Assembly: GCA_013115135.1 (NCBI GenBank)
Contig: JABANP010000308.1
Span: 1-61,417 of the forward strand
From: Perkinsus olseni
Lineage: Eukaryota > Perkinsozoa > Perkinsida > Perkinsidae
Direction of reading: 5' to 3'
Length of the DNA: 61,417 nt
How positions within the stretch are numbered: the first letter of the stretch is position 1; each line of letters opens with the position of its first letter. Made by a program: the position numbers and the translations under genes. This document shows, piece by piece, positions 1-10,441 of the stretch. Below the pieces are notes generated by a model. That model ran no database searches, had not been told where the DNA came from, and saw only the letters and a program-made list of their open reading frames with translations.

Positions 1-190
1 AGGGTGTATCTCAACTGATCCAGTATAAATTCGTCCAGTGGTCATGTCACCCAAAGGTGCAACTCGTCCATCTCTGTGCGTCCAGTATAAATTCGTCCAG
101 TATAATTCCATCCAGCGTGACGGTTTCGACCATGTTTCATCCACCGTTTCCATGGGATTTTTCATTTGATCCAGTATCATTTCATCCAGG
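1..190. repeat. Terminal/subterminal repeat array of a Mutator-like element
   Basis: The core TCCAGTATAAATTCGTCCAG and variants (TCGTCCATC, TTCATCCAGG, TCCAGTATCATTTC) recur about every 15-30 bases. The outer end GGTGTATCTCAACTGATCC resembles the end of the 23092 and 28524 elements (GGTGTATCACGACTCG). The same CCAGTATAA/CGTCCAG module, inverted, ends the miniature elements at 6500 and 8019. Subterminal repeat arrays are typical transposase-binding zones of MULE and hAT elements. The reading as a MULE end rests on the transposase fragment just inside it. Confidence 0.6.
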
Positions 191-368
191 CATTACCCTT
201 GCGTGAACAGAACACGAACTCGTAGCAATTGCTCGAAACACACATCACTTCACGATCATCGTCATCGGATCAAATCGGATAATAGCATTCAGCCATAAGG
301 ACGAAAAGTAACTTCGTACAGAGCGAGGCATTGGGATCATTGTTGAAGTAAAGAAATGATGATGAGTA

Positions 369-977
369 TCAAAAGTGCTCAACTGATGGAGTACTCCCGC
401 CCATGGGGACGGGCATAGCACCAAGATCATTCGTTTCATAAATAGCAGGACGTCCTGAGCGTATACTTCCCCTAGCTCGAATGAGAGCCTCGCTACAGGT
501 CCTCAAATAAGTGATGTATTGAACGTCTGGCAGTCGTTGAGGATTAGGATGCCAAGAAGTCCCACAATACTCTGGAAAATTCGCATTAAATGATCGAGCC
601 AAAGTCTCCTCGCACTCCTTACGGCATCTAGTAGGCTTACGATAATTATCCCCACATTGCAGCCGGTGGAAGAGCCTATTATACTCATCGTACTGGTCAG
701 TGATGACCAATGCAATATGATAGAACCCAGGGTGACGGATTGACAGAGTGTTATTGAGAGTATGGTGATACGCCTCAGCTAAATTGGACGTTCTATCGTA
801 GAGAAATGCGGAACGATTTCTTGTGGGGGAAACCTCTAGCTGTGGTTTGATGTGATTAGGATCATCCTTGTGTGGGCGGCCCGGGCGAGCGCGAAAGTTT
901 GTGCGGGCTGTGGCACCCGATGACTGGCTAGTGAGCAAGTCGTGGCGTAATATATAGAGGTGTTGGTGGATGTGCAA
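369..977 (-). pseudogene. C-terminal fragment of a MULE-type transposase
   Basis: The frame encodes about 202 residues. The segment RTSNLAEAYHHTLN, followed by HPGFYHIALVI, resembles the region after the catalytic core of MULE/FLYWCH-type transposases (consensus RTNNxVEGWHxxLN, then HPxxW). The DDE core itself is not present. The upstream part of the protein would lie beyond 977, but the YR retrotransposon boundary is at 985 and no transposase frame resumes at 5803, so this is a truncated remnant. It sits directly inside the subterminal array at 1-190, as expected for the 3' end of an autonomous element. The family call rests on short motif similarity. Confidence 0.5.
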
Positions 978-984
978 AGAAGTG

Positions 985-1154
985 TTAAATAACCCACTCC
1001 GGGGCGCGTGGGTCTGAGAGGCTGGTTACCGGGTAACCGGCCCCGAGAAGCATTGACGAGAGCTGAGCGACGCGCATTGTGTGCGACGGCACGCGCGGGC
1101 GTCCGCGGAGCACGCGGCGCTGACGCCGTGTGCTTCTCCTCAATGCTTGCCCCC
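985..1154 (-). repeat. Split direct repeat B2 of the YR retrotransposon
   Basis: The segment from TTAAATAACCCACTCC to AATGCTTGCCCCC is repeated at 1343-1539 with a near-identical sequence. This copy lacks the 14-bp-arm palindrome found inside the other copy. Confidence 0.8.
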
Positions 1155-1172
1155 GGGAGTGGTGGGATGGGG

Positions 1173-1345
1173 TCAAAATTTGACACCCAACGGCACCATA
1201 GGCCGTGCCATTATGTGGTGTGGCATCCCTTTGCAATCGCACGCCATGGCGACGGTTACGCTTAACGACACAATTTGGCGGCGAGCGCGCTGACGCGCCC
1301 CTGCGCCTCGTTATTTAACCTGGGTTAACCAGTTAACCTTCTTTA
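1173..1345 (-). repeat. Split direct repeat A2 of the YR retrotransposon
   Basis: This 173-base segment (TCAAAATTTGACACCC to TTAACCTTCTTTA) recurs at 5630-5802 with no difference that I noticed. It contains short inverted motifs around GGGTTAACCAGTTAACC. Confidence 0.82.
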
Positions 1346-1539
1346 AATAACCCACTCCGGGGCGCGTGGGTCTGAGAGGCTGGTTACCGGGTAACCGGCC
1401 CCGAGAAGCATTGACGAGAGCTGAGCGACGCGCATTGTGTGCGACGGCGCGCGCGGGCGTCCGCGGAGCACGCGGCGCTGACGCCGTGACACGGCGTCAG
1501 CGCAGCACTGCCGTGTGCTTCTCCTCAATGCTTGCCCCC
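1343..1539 (-). repeat. Split direct repeat B1 of the YR retrotransposon, with palindromic insertion
   Basis: This is the second copy of the 985-1154 repeat, abutting A2. It is about 27 bases longer because 1475-1503 is a perfect palindrome (arm GCGCTGACGCCGTG, one central A) made by an inverted copy of the adjacent sequence. Confidence 0.8.
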
Positions 1540-1614
1540 AATTCAGACCCATACGCCCTCAACGCAACACCCTCCTCACTGCCCAACGATACACGTTGAT
1601 TCGCGGCTGAGCGC

Positions 1615-2649
1615 CTACATGCGATAATAGCGTCCGGTGACCATAGCCTGCGCGTAGCGGTGCTCATGGACCTTCGCAACGCCATTGAGATACCTGTGCT
1701 GCAGGGTGTCGAGAAGCGACCATCTCCCGTACTGCGCTATCTCGAAGTTTGTCACACCCGCGAGCCACAACCACTGGGAGCCGCTCCGCCTGAGCGAGTG
1801 CGTCCCATAATTGCCTTCGGCCTGGGATCCGAAGAGCTGTTTCACCGTGCCCAGGAAGCCGTTGTACGACAGAGCGCCGAAAACCATGCCATCCTTCGCT
1901 AATGCTCCCTGTGTAAAGCCACTGCACATATACGTATATAGGGCATGGACTGGACAAAGTGGATCCTCACAAGGCCTTCTGGCGCTTCCCACGGCGCAGC
2001 CGATCCGCATCGCCACGCCGGCGGCGAATTGGTCGGTCTTGCTCCGACGGACTTTCAGGCGAACAACGTCGCATCCATCTACTACTTCGAAGAAGATGTC
2101 GCAGCAACGCATAGCCAGGCACTCCCTACACCGCAAGAGGCCAAACAGGCATAGCCTGAGCGCCACGGCCTCCGCCGTGTGTTTTCCTTGCGACTCGAAG
2201 TCCGCGACAACCGCTCCTCTGGCCTGCACGATGGAGACTGTAGCCTTGGCACCGGACCGATCCGTCCCGGGAGGTTGCTTGCGTCGTATCGCTGTCAAGG
2301 CCCTTCGTATGTGCTCGGACTCTATGTGAGATAGAGCGTACCCTTGTTCAACATTCTGCGTCCGCAGACCGGCTACATACGTCCGTATGGTTGAGTAGGG
2401 GTAACCCACCTTGTCCATGACGTACAAGAAGGTTAAAATCATTTCCCCCGTCAACGGATAGATTTCGACACGCCCCGTGTGATCTCCAAAAATCACACCC
2501 CTGAATAGCCTCTCTGCCGCCGTGTACGTGCGACGCGTGCTGGGGGCCAAGGCTGATCGCACCAAGGTGGCCAGCTCTCCTGCCACGTCTCTTCCCTGCA
2601 CTACCGCCTCTGGTAGAAAGCGCGCTGCTCTCTCCCTACGCTCAGCCAT
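1615..2649 (-). CDS. Tyrosine recombinase of the PAT/Ngaro-like element
   Basis: The 344-residue protein integrates the element's DNA circle by strand exchange through a 3'-phosphotyrosine, instead of a DDE integrase. The catalytic set is visible: Arg in LLRCRECLAMR (about residue 175), Lys in RRSKTDQ (about 205), HSLRR as the HxxR box (about 287), then the Trp of GRWSLLDTL and the Tyr nucleophile in QHRYLN (about 320). The N-terminal half looks like a core-binding helical domain (SALAPSTRRTY). The start Met at 2649 follows the RT gene by about 170 bases. The length suits a DIRS-group recombinase. Confidence 0.85.
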   Translation of the reverse strand: MAERRERAARFLPEAVVQGRDVAGELATLVRSALAPSTRRTYTAAERLFRGVIFGDHTGRVEIYPLTGEMILTFLYVMDKVGYPYSTIRTYVAGLRTQNVEQGYALSHIESEHIRRALTAIRRKQPPGTDRSGAKATVSIVQARGAVVADFESQGKHTAEAVALRLCLFGLLRCRECLAMRCCDIFFEVVDGCDVVRLKVRRSKTDQFAAGVAMRIGCAVGSARRPCEDPLCPVHALYTYMCSGFTQGALAKDGMVFGALSYNGFLGTVKQLFGSQAEGNYGTHSLRRSGSQWLWLAGVTNFEIAQYGRWSLLDTLQHRYLNGVAKVHEHRYAQAMVTGRYYRM

Positions 2650-2816
2650 TTAGGAAGGGACACCAACCTAGCGGGGACGGACGCGCCTCCCGGCCATAGC
2701 ATTGATCACTCAAAACCCAAAGCCCCGCTCGTAACCGAAACGAGAACACACACGGCCAGTGGCCATTGGCAATGCCGTGACGGCATTACGCGGCCCAACA
2801 GATACGCCCGGCGCCG

Positions 2817-5135
2817 CTACAAGTCCAGGGGTATGCCGCTCACCGGCGCGTGTAATTCCTTCCAACTGGTGGGCAAACCCTGCAAGCTGCCTCTTGACAA
2901 ACCATCGGCTATCACATTCGACTTGGTATCCACCCTTCTGACCAGGAACGTTGTCAGCGTCAACTGCGAGAGCAAATGGGTCATCCTTCTCAGCAGTTTG
3001 GCCAACGCCGGTTTTGGCGAATACATTTTTGTCAGGATGGCCTCGACCGCCGTATTGTCTGTGAAGAGCACAACGTTGTAGTCGGCGGCCCCCTTGACAA
3101 CAGAGTCGGCAGCGAGAAGACCCAACGCCGCCGCCAGCAGCTCCAAGGCCACGATATTGCGCGACTCACAGCCAGTCGAGACATCCTTCACCAGATCTCC
3201 CCACTGGCTTAAGCCAGGGTCTCCGCTCGCGACTCCCAGTAAGGTGCGGAAGAAGAAAACCCTAGGCCCCGACGCAGGCCCGGACAGGGCAATAACACCC
3301 CCCAAGGCGGTGAGCGACGCGTCGGTGGCGATAGTTAAGGTCTGCGACCTGGTGCGCACCGCGCGCGAGATCCCGCCCGCTGGATGGGCCGACGACGGCA
3401 AGGCCAATAGTGTGAGGAAGAAAGATGCAACTATCGAGACTTCACTCCCGCGAGGACACTTGGCCACAGCCAAGGAGCGATGCTCCATGGCCGCCTTCAG
3501 GCCAAAGAAAGGCTGCAAGTGCGGCTTCAGGAAGGGCCTAAGCTGGGAGTAGTGGGACAACTTCCCAGCAAGGGAAGCCAGGTCTTGCAACGAAATCTTC
3601 CCCGTTCGTACAAGTCCCGTCAACAGCTCCTTAGTTCTCGCCAGCTTCTCGGCCGAGAGGAAGAAACGAGCTTCTCCCGGAGACTCCACATCGAGGGTGA
3701 CGCCGATGAAGCACCCCAGCCTTTGCCCCGCGCGCATCTTCTTGAAGCTCAAGCGAGACCCTATGAGGGTCCAGAGCAAGGATATCACTGTGCAGACCTC
3801 GATGTAGTGCTCGGGATCCACCAGCCAGAGCCCGTCGTCGACATACATCAGGCCGGCTGCGGATCCCTCCGGCAACCAGGCTTGGAGTATCTTTGCCGCA
3901 CACGACTGTACCGCGCGAACGTATCTCACAAACCAGAATCCACTGCTGTTAAGCCCAAAGGGCAGCGAGCAGTTTTCGAAGTATGTGGTCACCCCGTTTC
4001 CATCACGATGACAGAAAGAAAGGTGCTTCCTCTCCTCGCGTGCCACCCCCAGGTATCGGTAAGCACTTTCCAGATCTAGCTCGAATAAGAGCCATTTTCG
4101 CGTGGGATACTTCTCTTGAAGCTCACCCACCAGCCGGCGAGTATTCACCACCGACGGTAACTCGCAGGTGTTCGGGACGTTGGCCCGCAAGTTAATGTTG
4201 GCGCGGAGGTAATCGTCCACCACTCTCACCTTACCGTCCTTTTTGGGAATGCTACCCCTCGGGACGAATGTCCTCGAGGGGTCGTTCACCTCCTCCGCGC
4301 TCAACTGGCGGATGAAGCCGAGGGCTTGCTCCCTACGCACTGTCTCGTCCACGGCCTCGACAGCGCATGGGTCCGACATCGACGGGTAGTTGCGGAAGCC
4401 CTGGCCCACTCGCTTAGCCGGGAAGGGCGGGTGTGTTTTCTTCTTATACCTCGGGAACAAAGGGCAGGGCGGTATCTCTCGGGAGATACCTATGGGCAGA
4501 CCGTCGGCGCAGAGTTTCCCGAACTCTACGTCATCCACGCCGAGCTCCCGCGCGAGCGCTTCGAGAAGCCTCCCGTCCACTCGGTTCTCCGGCTGCGTTT
4601 CTGCGTCCTGGATGCCTAGCATCCTCTTTATCTCCCGACTTGCGGCGGCCGCCGCCACCGAGGCCTGCCCCTGAAGCAGCCCGACCTGATCCTCCGTTGG
4701 TGCGCCACTGACGGACCGCAGCGTATCGGAAAAGCCCGACGCTTTCCCTGCGTCCCAGAGGACCGCGGCGATTCTCTTCCCCACGGAATCGCAGCCGGGT
4801 GACAAGGTTGGAGCCGTGCCGGGGAGGTTGCACGGACCCCCGTCTTTGAAGCTGTTGTCGCCGAACACGTCATCCGCGACTGCCTGGCCCGCTTCGGACT
4901 CCAAACTGCGCAGAGCGGCCTCGAACGGGTGCTCTTCGTCCAACCCTTTATCCGTGGGAGGTGACTCTGGACGAGGTTCGCCGCGCGATGTTGACTCAAC
5001 CGTATCTACCCGCAAAGCGAGCTTCACTTTCGCACGCAACACCAACGAACCGCAGAAACGATTGGAGCACAGAGAGGCCGCACACATTGCTAGTGACATG
5101 CTACGGGAACGACCGTTAGAAGATCTTCTCTTCAA
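2817..5135 (-). CDS. Gag-like leader plus reverse transcriptase-RNase H
   Basis: The 772-residue frame copies the element's RNA into DNA and degrades the RNA strand. Residues 1 to about 210 have no clear domain and may supply a Gag-like function. RT starts near PRGSIPKKDGKVRVVDDYL, continues through LLFELDLESAYRYLGV (first Asp) and reaches LMYVDDGLWL, the YxDD catalytic box (about residue 430). RNase H follows with TIATDASLTALGG, VALELLAAALG and VVLFTDNTAVEAI, then the final Asp in SNVIADGLSRG. There is no protease or DDE integrase, as expected for DIRS-group elements. The upstream frame 5132-5431 may be leader or a separate small ORF. Confidence 0.85.
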   Translation of the reverse strand: MKRRSSNGRSRSMSLAMCAASLCSNRFCGSLVLRAKVKLALRVDTVESTSRGEPRPESPPTDKGLDEEHPFEAALRSLESEAGQAVADDVFGDNSFKDGGPCNLPGTAPTLSPGCDSVGKRIAAVLWDAGKASGFSDTLRSVSGAPTEDQVGLLQGQASVAAAAASREIKRMLGIQDAETQPENRVDGRLLEALARELGVDDVEFGKLCADGLPIGISREIPPCPLFPRYKKKTHPPFPAKRVGQGFRNYPSMSDPCAVEAVDETVRREQALGFIRQLSAEEVNDPSRTFVPRGSIPKKDGKVRVVDDYLRANINLRANVPNTCELPSVVNTRRLVGELQEKYPTRKWLLFELDLESAYRYLGVAREERKHLSFCHRDGNGVTTYFENCSLPFGLNSSGFWFVRYVRAVQSCAAKILQAWLPEGSAAGLMYVDDGLWLVDPEHYIEVCTVISLLWTLIGSRLSFKKMRAGQRLGCFIGVTLDVESPGEARFFLSAEKLARTKELLTGLVRTGKISLQDLASLAGKLSHYSQLRPFLKPHLQPFFGLKAAMEHRSLAVAKCPRGSEVSIVASFFLTLLALPSSAHPAGGISRAVRTRSQTLTIATDASLTALGGVIALSGPASGPRVFFFRTLLGVASGDPGLSQWGDLVKDVSTGCESRNIVALELLAAALGLLAADSVVKGAADYNVVLFTDNTAVEAILTKMYSPKPALAKLLRRMTHLLSQLTLTTFLVRRVDTKSNVIADGLSRGSLQGLPTSWKELHAPVSGIPLDL

Positions 5136-5802
5136 TCTTGTGGTTGGATGAACGGGGCCGGTTCGGCCGTTCGAGTCTGGGTGCCGATGTTGTTGTCGTC
5201 AAAACGATCGGCCTCGAGCTCCCCCGGAGCTGGCCCGCCACCAATAACCCCGCCAGTACCGACGCCGATCTCGTTCACCATGTCCGAATAGATGGAAACA
5301 ACAAACCCTGAGGAAGGGAAGTTATAGCGACCCCACCCCCTGAACCGTACTCGGCGGGAGCCGAGCCCCGGCCACGACGCTGGCGAACCTAAGAGGGTGC
5401 TTCCCGCCGAGGGAACCGAGCACACCTCCACACCTCACACCCCGCGTCACCGAGAACCTCTCGGCGAGGAGCGATCGCTGCGGGACCCCGACCCAAGATC
5501 ACGCGCCGAGCGTAGACCAACCGTAGGAGCCTATGGTGAGGGTCCTCTGGAAGTTCTGACGTCGTGCGGGTCCTGGCGAAGGGCCCCTGAGCCGCTCAAG
5601 CGGAGCGTCCTGCGTGCAACAACTCACGCTCAAAATTTGACACCCAACGGCACCATAGGCCGTGCCATTATGTGGTGTGGCATCCCTTTGCAATCGCACG
5701 CCATGGCGACGGTTACGCTTAACGACACAATTTGGCGGCGAGCGCGCTGACGCGCCCCTGCGCCTCGTTATTTAACCTGGGTTAACCAGTTAACCTTCTT
5801 TA

Positions 5803-6120
5803 TAGCTCTTTCCCATCCCTCCCATTCCCTTGACGTTGGGGGACCCGGAGTGGCTCGGGGTTTTGGAGTTTGATGGTCTTGACGTAATCTCCTTACCCTA
5901 GCTACTCCCGGGTCTGCATTCGCGAATCCGGTCTCGAGGAGGTGTCGGACACCTGGTGTCCCCTCTCGCGGGTTCTGGTTTCGCGTATGCCTCTCCCAAC
6001 CTCAGCGTCTATGGGTTTCCCGTGAGAGAACCGGCGTGGTTCCACTTAGTACAAGGAAAAAGGGGCGCGCGCTTCGAGTAAACGGAATGTACGCGGGCAC
6101 CCGAAGCACAAACGAATTTC
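5803..6120. other. No recognisable gene
   Basis: The segment between the YR element and the tRNA-like sequence has no convincing frame or family motif on either strand. It is GC-rich with some C/T-rich runs. Confidence 0.5.
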
Positions 6121-6123
6121 TTC

Positions 6124-6202
6124 AAGGTACGAGTGGTGGCGTGGTTAAGTCCCGCTGCTGCTGACCGGGCACCCCAGGTTCGATTCCTGGGGTCGGCTCC
6201 GG
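6124..6202 (+). repeat. tRNA-like sequence with pol III A/B boxes
   Basis: A perfect B box GGTTCGATTCC (6177-6187) sits in a T-arm hairpin (CCAGG/CCTGG). An A-box-like TGGCGTGGTTAAG lies about 45 bases upstream. The 5' end cannot pair with the acceptor strand after the T arm (GGTCGGC), so this is not a functional tRNA. It looks like a SINE head or a tRNA-derived module. A similar tRNA-like block, also followed by a GC-rich stretch, lies inside the elements at 23092 and 28524. Confidence 0.55.
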
Positions 6203-6243
6203 AGGAGAAAGACAGGGTAGTCCGGCGGCGGAGCCTGGCGAAC

Positions 6244-6500
6244 TTTTAATTTGGCATCGCGAAGCGGCTTCGCGATGCCAAATTAAAAAGTTCGGTGGAC
6301 GAAATGAGACATGGATGAAAAAAAACAGGGCGAATGTATGGAAGAAGTGAGACTGGATGGGCCGAGATTTTATTTTATGGGCGATTTTGATGGGTGAAAT
6401 GAGATGGATGGAATGGCACCGGACGAAATTATAGTGGACGACTTTACACTGGAACAGATGACCACTGGACGAAATTATACTGGATCAGTTGGGTTACCCC
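6244..6500. mobile_element. Miniature MULE-like element, partial copy (right half)
   Basis: It starts with a palindrome of 22-bp arms and a one-base centre (6244-6288, centre G at 6266). It then carries subterminal repeats (GGACGAAATGAGACATGG, GGCACCGGACGAAATTATAG, CCACTGGACGAAATTATACT) and ends near GGATCAGTTGGGTTACCCC. The same sequence is repeated at 7763-8019. The outer end abuts the host gene fragment, so the element once inserted into that gene. The left half is missing. Confidence 0.65.
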
Positions 6501-7397
6501 GACTACCAAAGACCTCCACTTCTCGTCGGAAACCTCGGCCTGGCAGTCCACAAGGCGGCGAGCGATTCCCTCGGCAACCGCTGGGGACAGACTGGGTCTC
6601 ATCAAGGCCTGGGCGAGCGCATCGAAGACAACAGAAGGGCCAATCTTGCCAGAGTTGATGAGAGGATCGAGGACAAGATGGCCGCCAGGCTTCCCGGCAA
6701 CAGCCGATAGGAACGCCTTGATCTGAGAGGGCTTCAATGTGTCCAATTGCTGACTAAGCCCCGACTGTAGCCACATTTCGAACTGCCCGTAGCGAGTCTG
6801 GGAGGTGGTGTACCAGTGGACTGTTCGTTTAGTCGCGGCGCTATGGAGAGCTCGGCTCATCCTAACGACGGCGTCTATACACGTGTTTACTAATACCGAA
6901 TCATCCAGGCTCACGAACGTTTCGAGAACGGGCAGAGCGGAGGTACTGCGGAGTGCTCTCAGCTGACGGATGACAACATACTTGGACTTCGTGACGAAAC
7001 TGAGCAGATCTGCTGTCTTGTCCGCGGACCGGTATCTCTTGACCAGTTGCCCTACGAAGGCCCACCAGACTCTCGTCGTCAGAGCGGTATTTTCAGCAAC
7101 TTTGACAGCCAAATTGATGTTCTCATGCTGGTACACTGAATCCACGAGTTTTTCTATGATACCATCCTCGCTAGCTGAGGACCAGAAGCCCCCACTGTTG
7201 ATGATGGCCTCGGTGAGATCAGCATCCCAGGGACCGTCGGATATCTCTTTGACAATCTCGGCTGCGGCTTCTTCGCAAGTCAGACCAGACTGTAGTTTTT
7301 TCGATCCATCTCGACGGAGTTCTCTCACAACTGCACCCAATATGGGGGCGTTGAGCGTTCGATCAACCAATTCTGCGTCCGCCGCGACCACAACCAA
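6501..7397 (-). pseudogene. Truncated copy of the 35-37 kb helical-repeat gene
   Basis: The minus-strand frame matches residues of about 97-400 of the full protein at 34870-37375 almost codon for codon (ELVDRTLNAPILGAVV, VWWAFVGQLVKRYR, FEMWLQSGLSQQL). The 3' side is cut by the miniature element at 6500. At the 5' side the first ~97 codons are missing. The upstream flank (AGTAGAAGAAAC, equal to 11493-11511 beside the second copy) is joined directly to codon ~97 at a shared ACCAA, suggesting a microhomology deletion of about 280 bases. The Met at 7397 is therefore not the native start. Confidence 0.7.
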
Positions 7398-7663
7398 GTA
7401 GAAGAAACTTTATAGCGCGATGTTGATTCATCACGAATAACTTGATGATGAATTACAGCAGACTCGAAGTGAGACGAAATCCAGGCGGAATTCGTTTGGA
7501 GCTGCTCAGCGGTGCTGATGATGGCTACGCCGAGAAAGACAACTGCACAACCACATAAACGCATGGCAACTGAATGACTGTGAACTGGATTACTCGGATG
7601 GGTGGCAGCCCTCGAATCTATGGAGACCTTGACCTGCTTCCAAATCGCTTCAGAAGAGCTGTT
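7398..7663. other. Duplicated 5' flank of the helical-repeat gene family
   Basis: TAGCGCGATGTTGATTCATC and the following ~250 bases match the upstream flank of the second gene copy at about 11513-11766. The match ends at CTTCAGAAGAGC, where the miniature element begins. Confidence 0.6.
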
Positions 7664-8019
7664 CCAGTGTAAAGTCGTCCACTATAATTTCGTCCGGTGC
7701 CATTCCATCCATCTCATTTCACCCATCAAAATCGCCCATAAAATAAAATCTCGGCCCATCCATTTTAATTTGGCATCGCGAAGCCGCTTCGCGATGCCAA
7801 ATTAAAAAGTTCGGTGGACGAAATGAGACATGGATGAAAAAAAACAGGGCGAATGTATGGAAGAAGTGAGACTGGATGGGCCGAGATTTTATTTTATGGG
7901 CGATTTTGATGGGTGAAATGAGATGGATGGAATGGCACCGGACGAAATTATAGTGGACGACTTTACACTGGAACAGATGACCACTGGACGAAATTATACT
8001 GGATCAGTTGGGTTACCCC
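7664..8019. mobile_element. Miniature inverted-repeat MULE-like element
   Basis: The left arm (from TTCCAGTGTAAAGTCGTCC) is the reverse complement of the right arm (to GGACGACTTTACACTGGAAC) over about 100 bases. The centre holds the perfect palindrome 7763-7807 with 22-bp arms. Its single central base is C, whereas the copy at 6266 has G. The right end is complete (GGGTTACCCC). The left terminal ~45 bases are missing, so the copy is truncated. The terminal motifs match the MULE end at 1-190, so it is probably a non-autonomous relative of that element. Confidence 0.7.
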
Positions 8020-8188
8020 GACTACCAAAGACCTCCACTTCTCGTCGGAAACCTCGGCCTGGCAGTCCACAAGGCGGCGAGCGATTCCCTCGGCAACCGC
8101 TGGGGACAGACTGGGTCTCATCAAGGCCTGGGCGAGCGCATCGAAGACAACAGAAGGGCCAATCTTGCCAGAGTTGATGAGAGGATCT
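8020..8188 (-). pseudogene. Short duplicated piece of the helical-repeat gene
   Basis: It repeats 6501-6669 and matches about 36185-36352 in the full gene. Together with the adjacent miniature element it forms a roughly 430-base segmental duplication of 6243-6675. Confidence 0.7.
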
Positions 8189-8189
8189 A

Positions 8190-10441
8190 GAATGTGTGGC
8201 GGGAGGGTCGTTCTCCCCTACAAAATCGTGCTATAGACCTGTAAATGTCGTTGGGTCACAGATGATGATGACTGACTGAGTTGGAGCGCTTGCGCGGAGT
8301 GTTTTTCTGCCGCAAGATGGGCTCAGCATATGAGAGAAGGGAATCCCTTCTGCAGGCTGCAGAGTCTACACGTCATGCCGATACGGTGTAGGATTGTAGC
8401 GTAAGTCGGGCCATCCCCTGCAGGGCAACCATGTGGGTTGGTGAATGCTGTTGGTTGGAGTGCCTCGGCGGACGCGCACTCTGCCGTTCGATCGTTCTCG
8501 GCGTGGGTAGCTACGGCCGCCCCGCCTTGAACAATCTCACTGGCTCCTAGCGCCCGGTGAGGCAATAGTAGCTGGTCAACAAGTGATTTGCCACAAGTGC
8601 TTCTTGAACGGTGAGTGGAGCAGTTGAGTGGTGATGATGAGTGGCTTTACGCAGCGCAGTAGCCCGGCACAAGCAATGAGTGAAATAGCTTTCGGCTGAC
8701 TCAGTTAGTCGTAGACATAAAGGTCCGTAACGAGGAATGTTTCACATTGAAAAGTGTCACACGTCACGTGTGCGAGCATGGGTTGAACAATGTATGGGCC
8801 GTGGCGATACGCGGAAGAATAGCAAAGGATATCACCCTTGAAGAGCAGCTGTGGCACGTGGGTAGCGCTACAAACACTCGCATGTGCTCAAGGTTAGCGG
8901 TACGTATCCCGGCCTCCGAAGCAGGGCAGACCCAACGCAGCTCATTTGATAGCGCTATAAGCCACGCTTAGCGCAGAACCTGTTGTGCGACTCGCACGAC
9001 GATGCATGGAGCTGGGAAAGGGAGTCCCACTGCAGCCGGTACATGAACACAGGACATGTCACGTACCGTCATGGCGTTGGAGACGAGGCCCCCGTCACGA
9101 GGGCCGTGCGACGCTGAGGAAAGGCAAGGTCCGACGAGATCGCAAGACACACTGCGCCAGAGACGCCGATAATCGGCTTGGGCAGGAGTTGTAGCACTAA
9201 AAGAGGCTTTCCATGGGAAAATGAATAGGTTGGGGTGCTACTGAACACGAGCGGAGACGATCCATGGGGGTAAAACGAAAGTTAAATGGTGGGTTTGGGA
9301 GATCGCAAAACTCAACATGGGGGTCCGGTATAGTTGTTTGTGCGCTGTCGCTGGATTTTTGGCGCTCGCCCGGCGGGACCCTCCCCACTCGGCTCGCGGA
9401 TCTGTCGATCCCCGGGGGGGTAGTTCCACCTAGGGGCGCGCCCGAAAAGCCAGAGACGCGGGATGCAAACATATTACATACATCATGTATAAGATACAAC
9501 TCATGGGTAGCAAACTGCTAGGAGCGAGCCTACGAATGTCAGAGAATCTCAAAAATGAGTCTCTCCCTACTGTTCCGGTACTCCCTTCTCCCTCGACGTG
9601 CGGTGCGCCGGGATAATACAAAAACTTTGCTAGCTTGATAGTGATGGCCGTTGCCGGGGCCTCGCAGACCCCATTAACGGGGACCCCCTGCTCGGCCCCT
9701 ATTACACAAGCTGACACGTGAAGATGAGGGCAAACTGTAGCACACGTAACGTGAATCACATTGTTCAGAAGGTCTGCAACCCATAGAAAAATTAGTACTT
9801 CATAGAAAATCAGGGAAATCCACAGGGAAATCGCGCTAACATGAAACGCTTAGTGGAATTGTGCACAGCAGCTGTCACAGCTCTGTCTCATCGTGATAGC
9901 TCCACTAGAAACAGCCGATGCAGATTCTATAGACCTCACCTACAACAAGCAACAACGATGATACCACGAAGCTCATGTGATCATCGGTAATAGCGTGAGC
10001 TATAGCTAATCTGTGCAAATATGGGCGCCATCTTGCGAAAAATCAAAAGTTCTTATAGACATAGACTGCGAAGCGCCGAAATCGATTGGGCGATCGATTT
10101 TGGAGCTGCTTATAGCTTTCCTTGCAAGCTATCGATAGGCTAAAGAACGATGATCTCACACGTCGACTACGTCTAGTTATTCAGGAAACCCGATTGTGCG
10201 CTGATTTCGTGAGAGTAGCGCGCGCCATTGCATCTTTGAATCATTGTTTCTCCATAATGCCGAACTTCATTCGTACCGCGGGCAGCAATTGGTCTTAGTC
10301 TGGGCAGTATACGTTCACATGCAAGCTATCAACGAGATCCAACGGTGAACAGTCGAAATCACCTCGAATCGGCATGGGTGCTGTAAGGTGAACCAACTGC
10401 ACGAATTTTGCACGACAGCGCGGGGACCCCTCCCCCGCGCT
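8190..10441. other. Intergenic, no supported gene
   Basis: All frames are short and lack recognisable motifs. I see no LTR pair, tRNA or splice-joined frame here. A C/G-rich tract with CCCCGGGGGGG lies near 9410. Confidence 0.5.

Larger units (their letters stand above)
985..5802 (-). mobile_element. PAT/Ngaro-like tyrosine-recombinase retrotransposon (DIRS group)
   Basis: Read on the minus strand the order is repeat A1 (5802-5630), a reverse transcriptase/RNase H gene, a tyrosine recombinase gene, repeat B1 (1539-1343), repeat A2 (1345-1173) and repeat B2 (1154-985). This A1-ORFs-B1-A2-B2 arrangement is the split-direct-repeat architecture known for PAT and Ngaro elements. It differs from LTR elements, which carry a DDE integrase and flanking LTRs. 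Neither ORF has an internal stop, so the copy may be intact. I saw no target-site duplication, as expected for YR elements, which insert through a circular intermediate. Confidence 0.8.

Noticed and set aside
6124..6202. Functional tRNA gene
   Set aside because: The B box and T arm are perfect, but the 5' end cannot form an acceptor stem with the 3' part and the anticodon arm is not clean.
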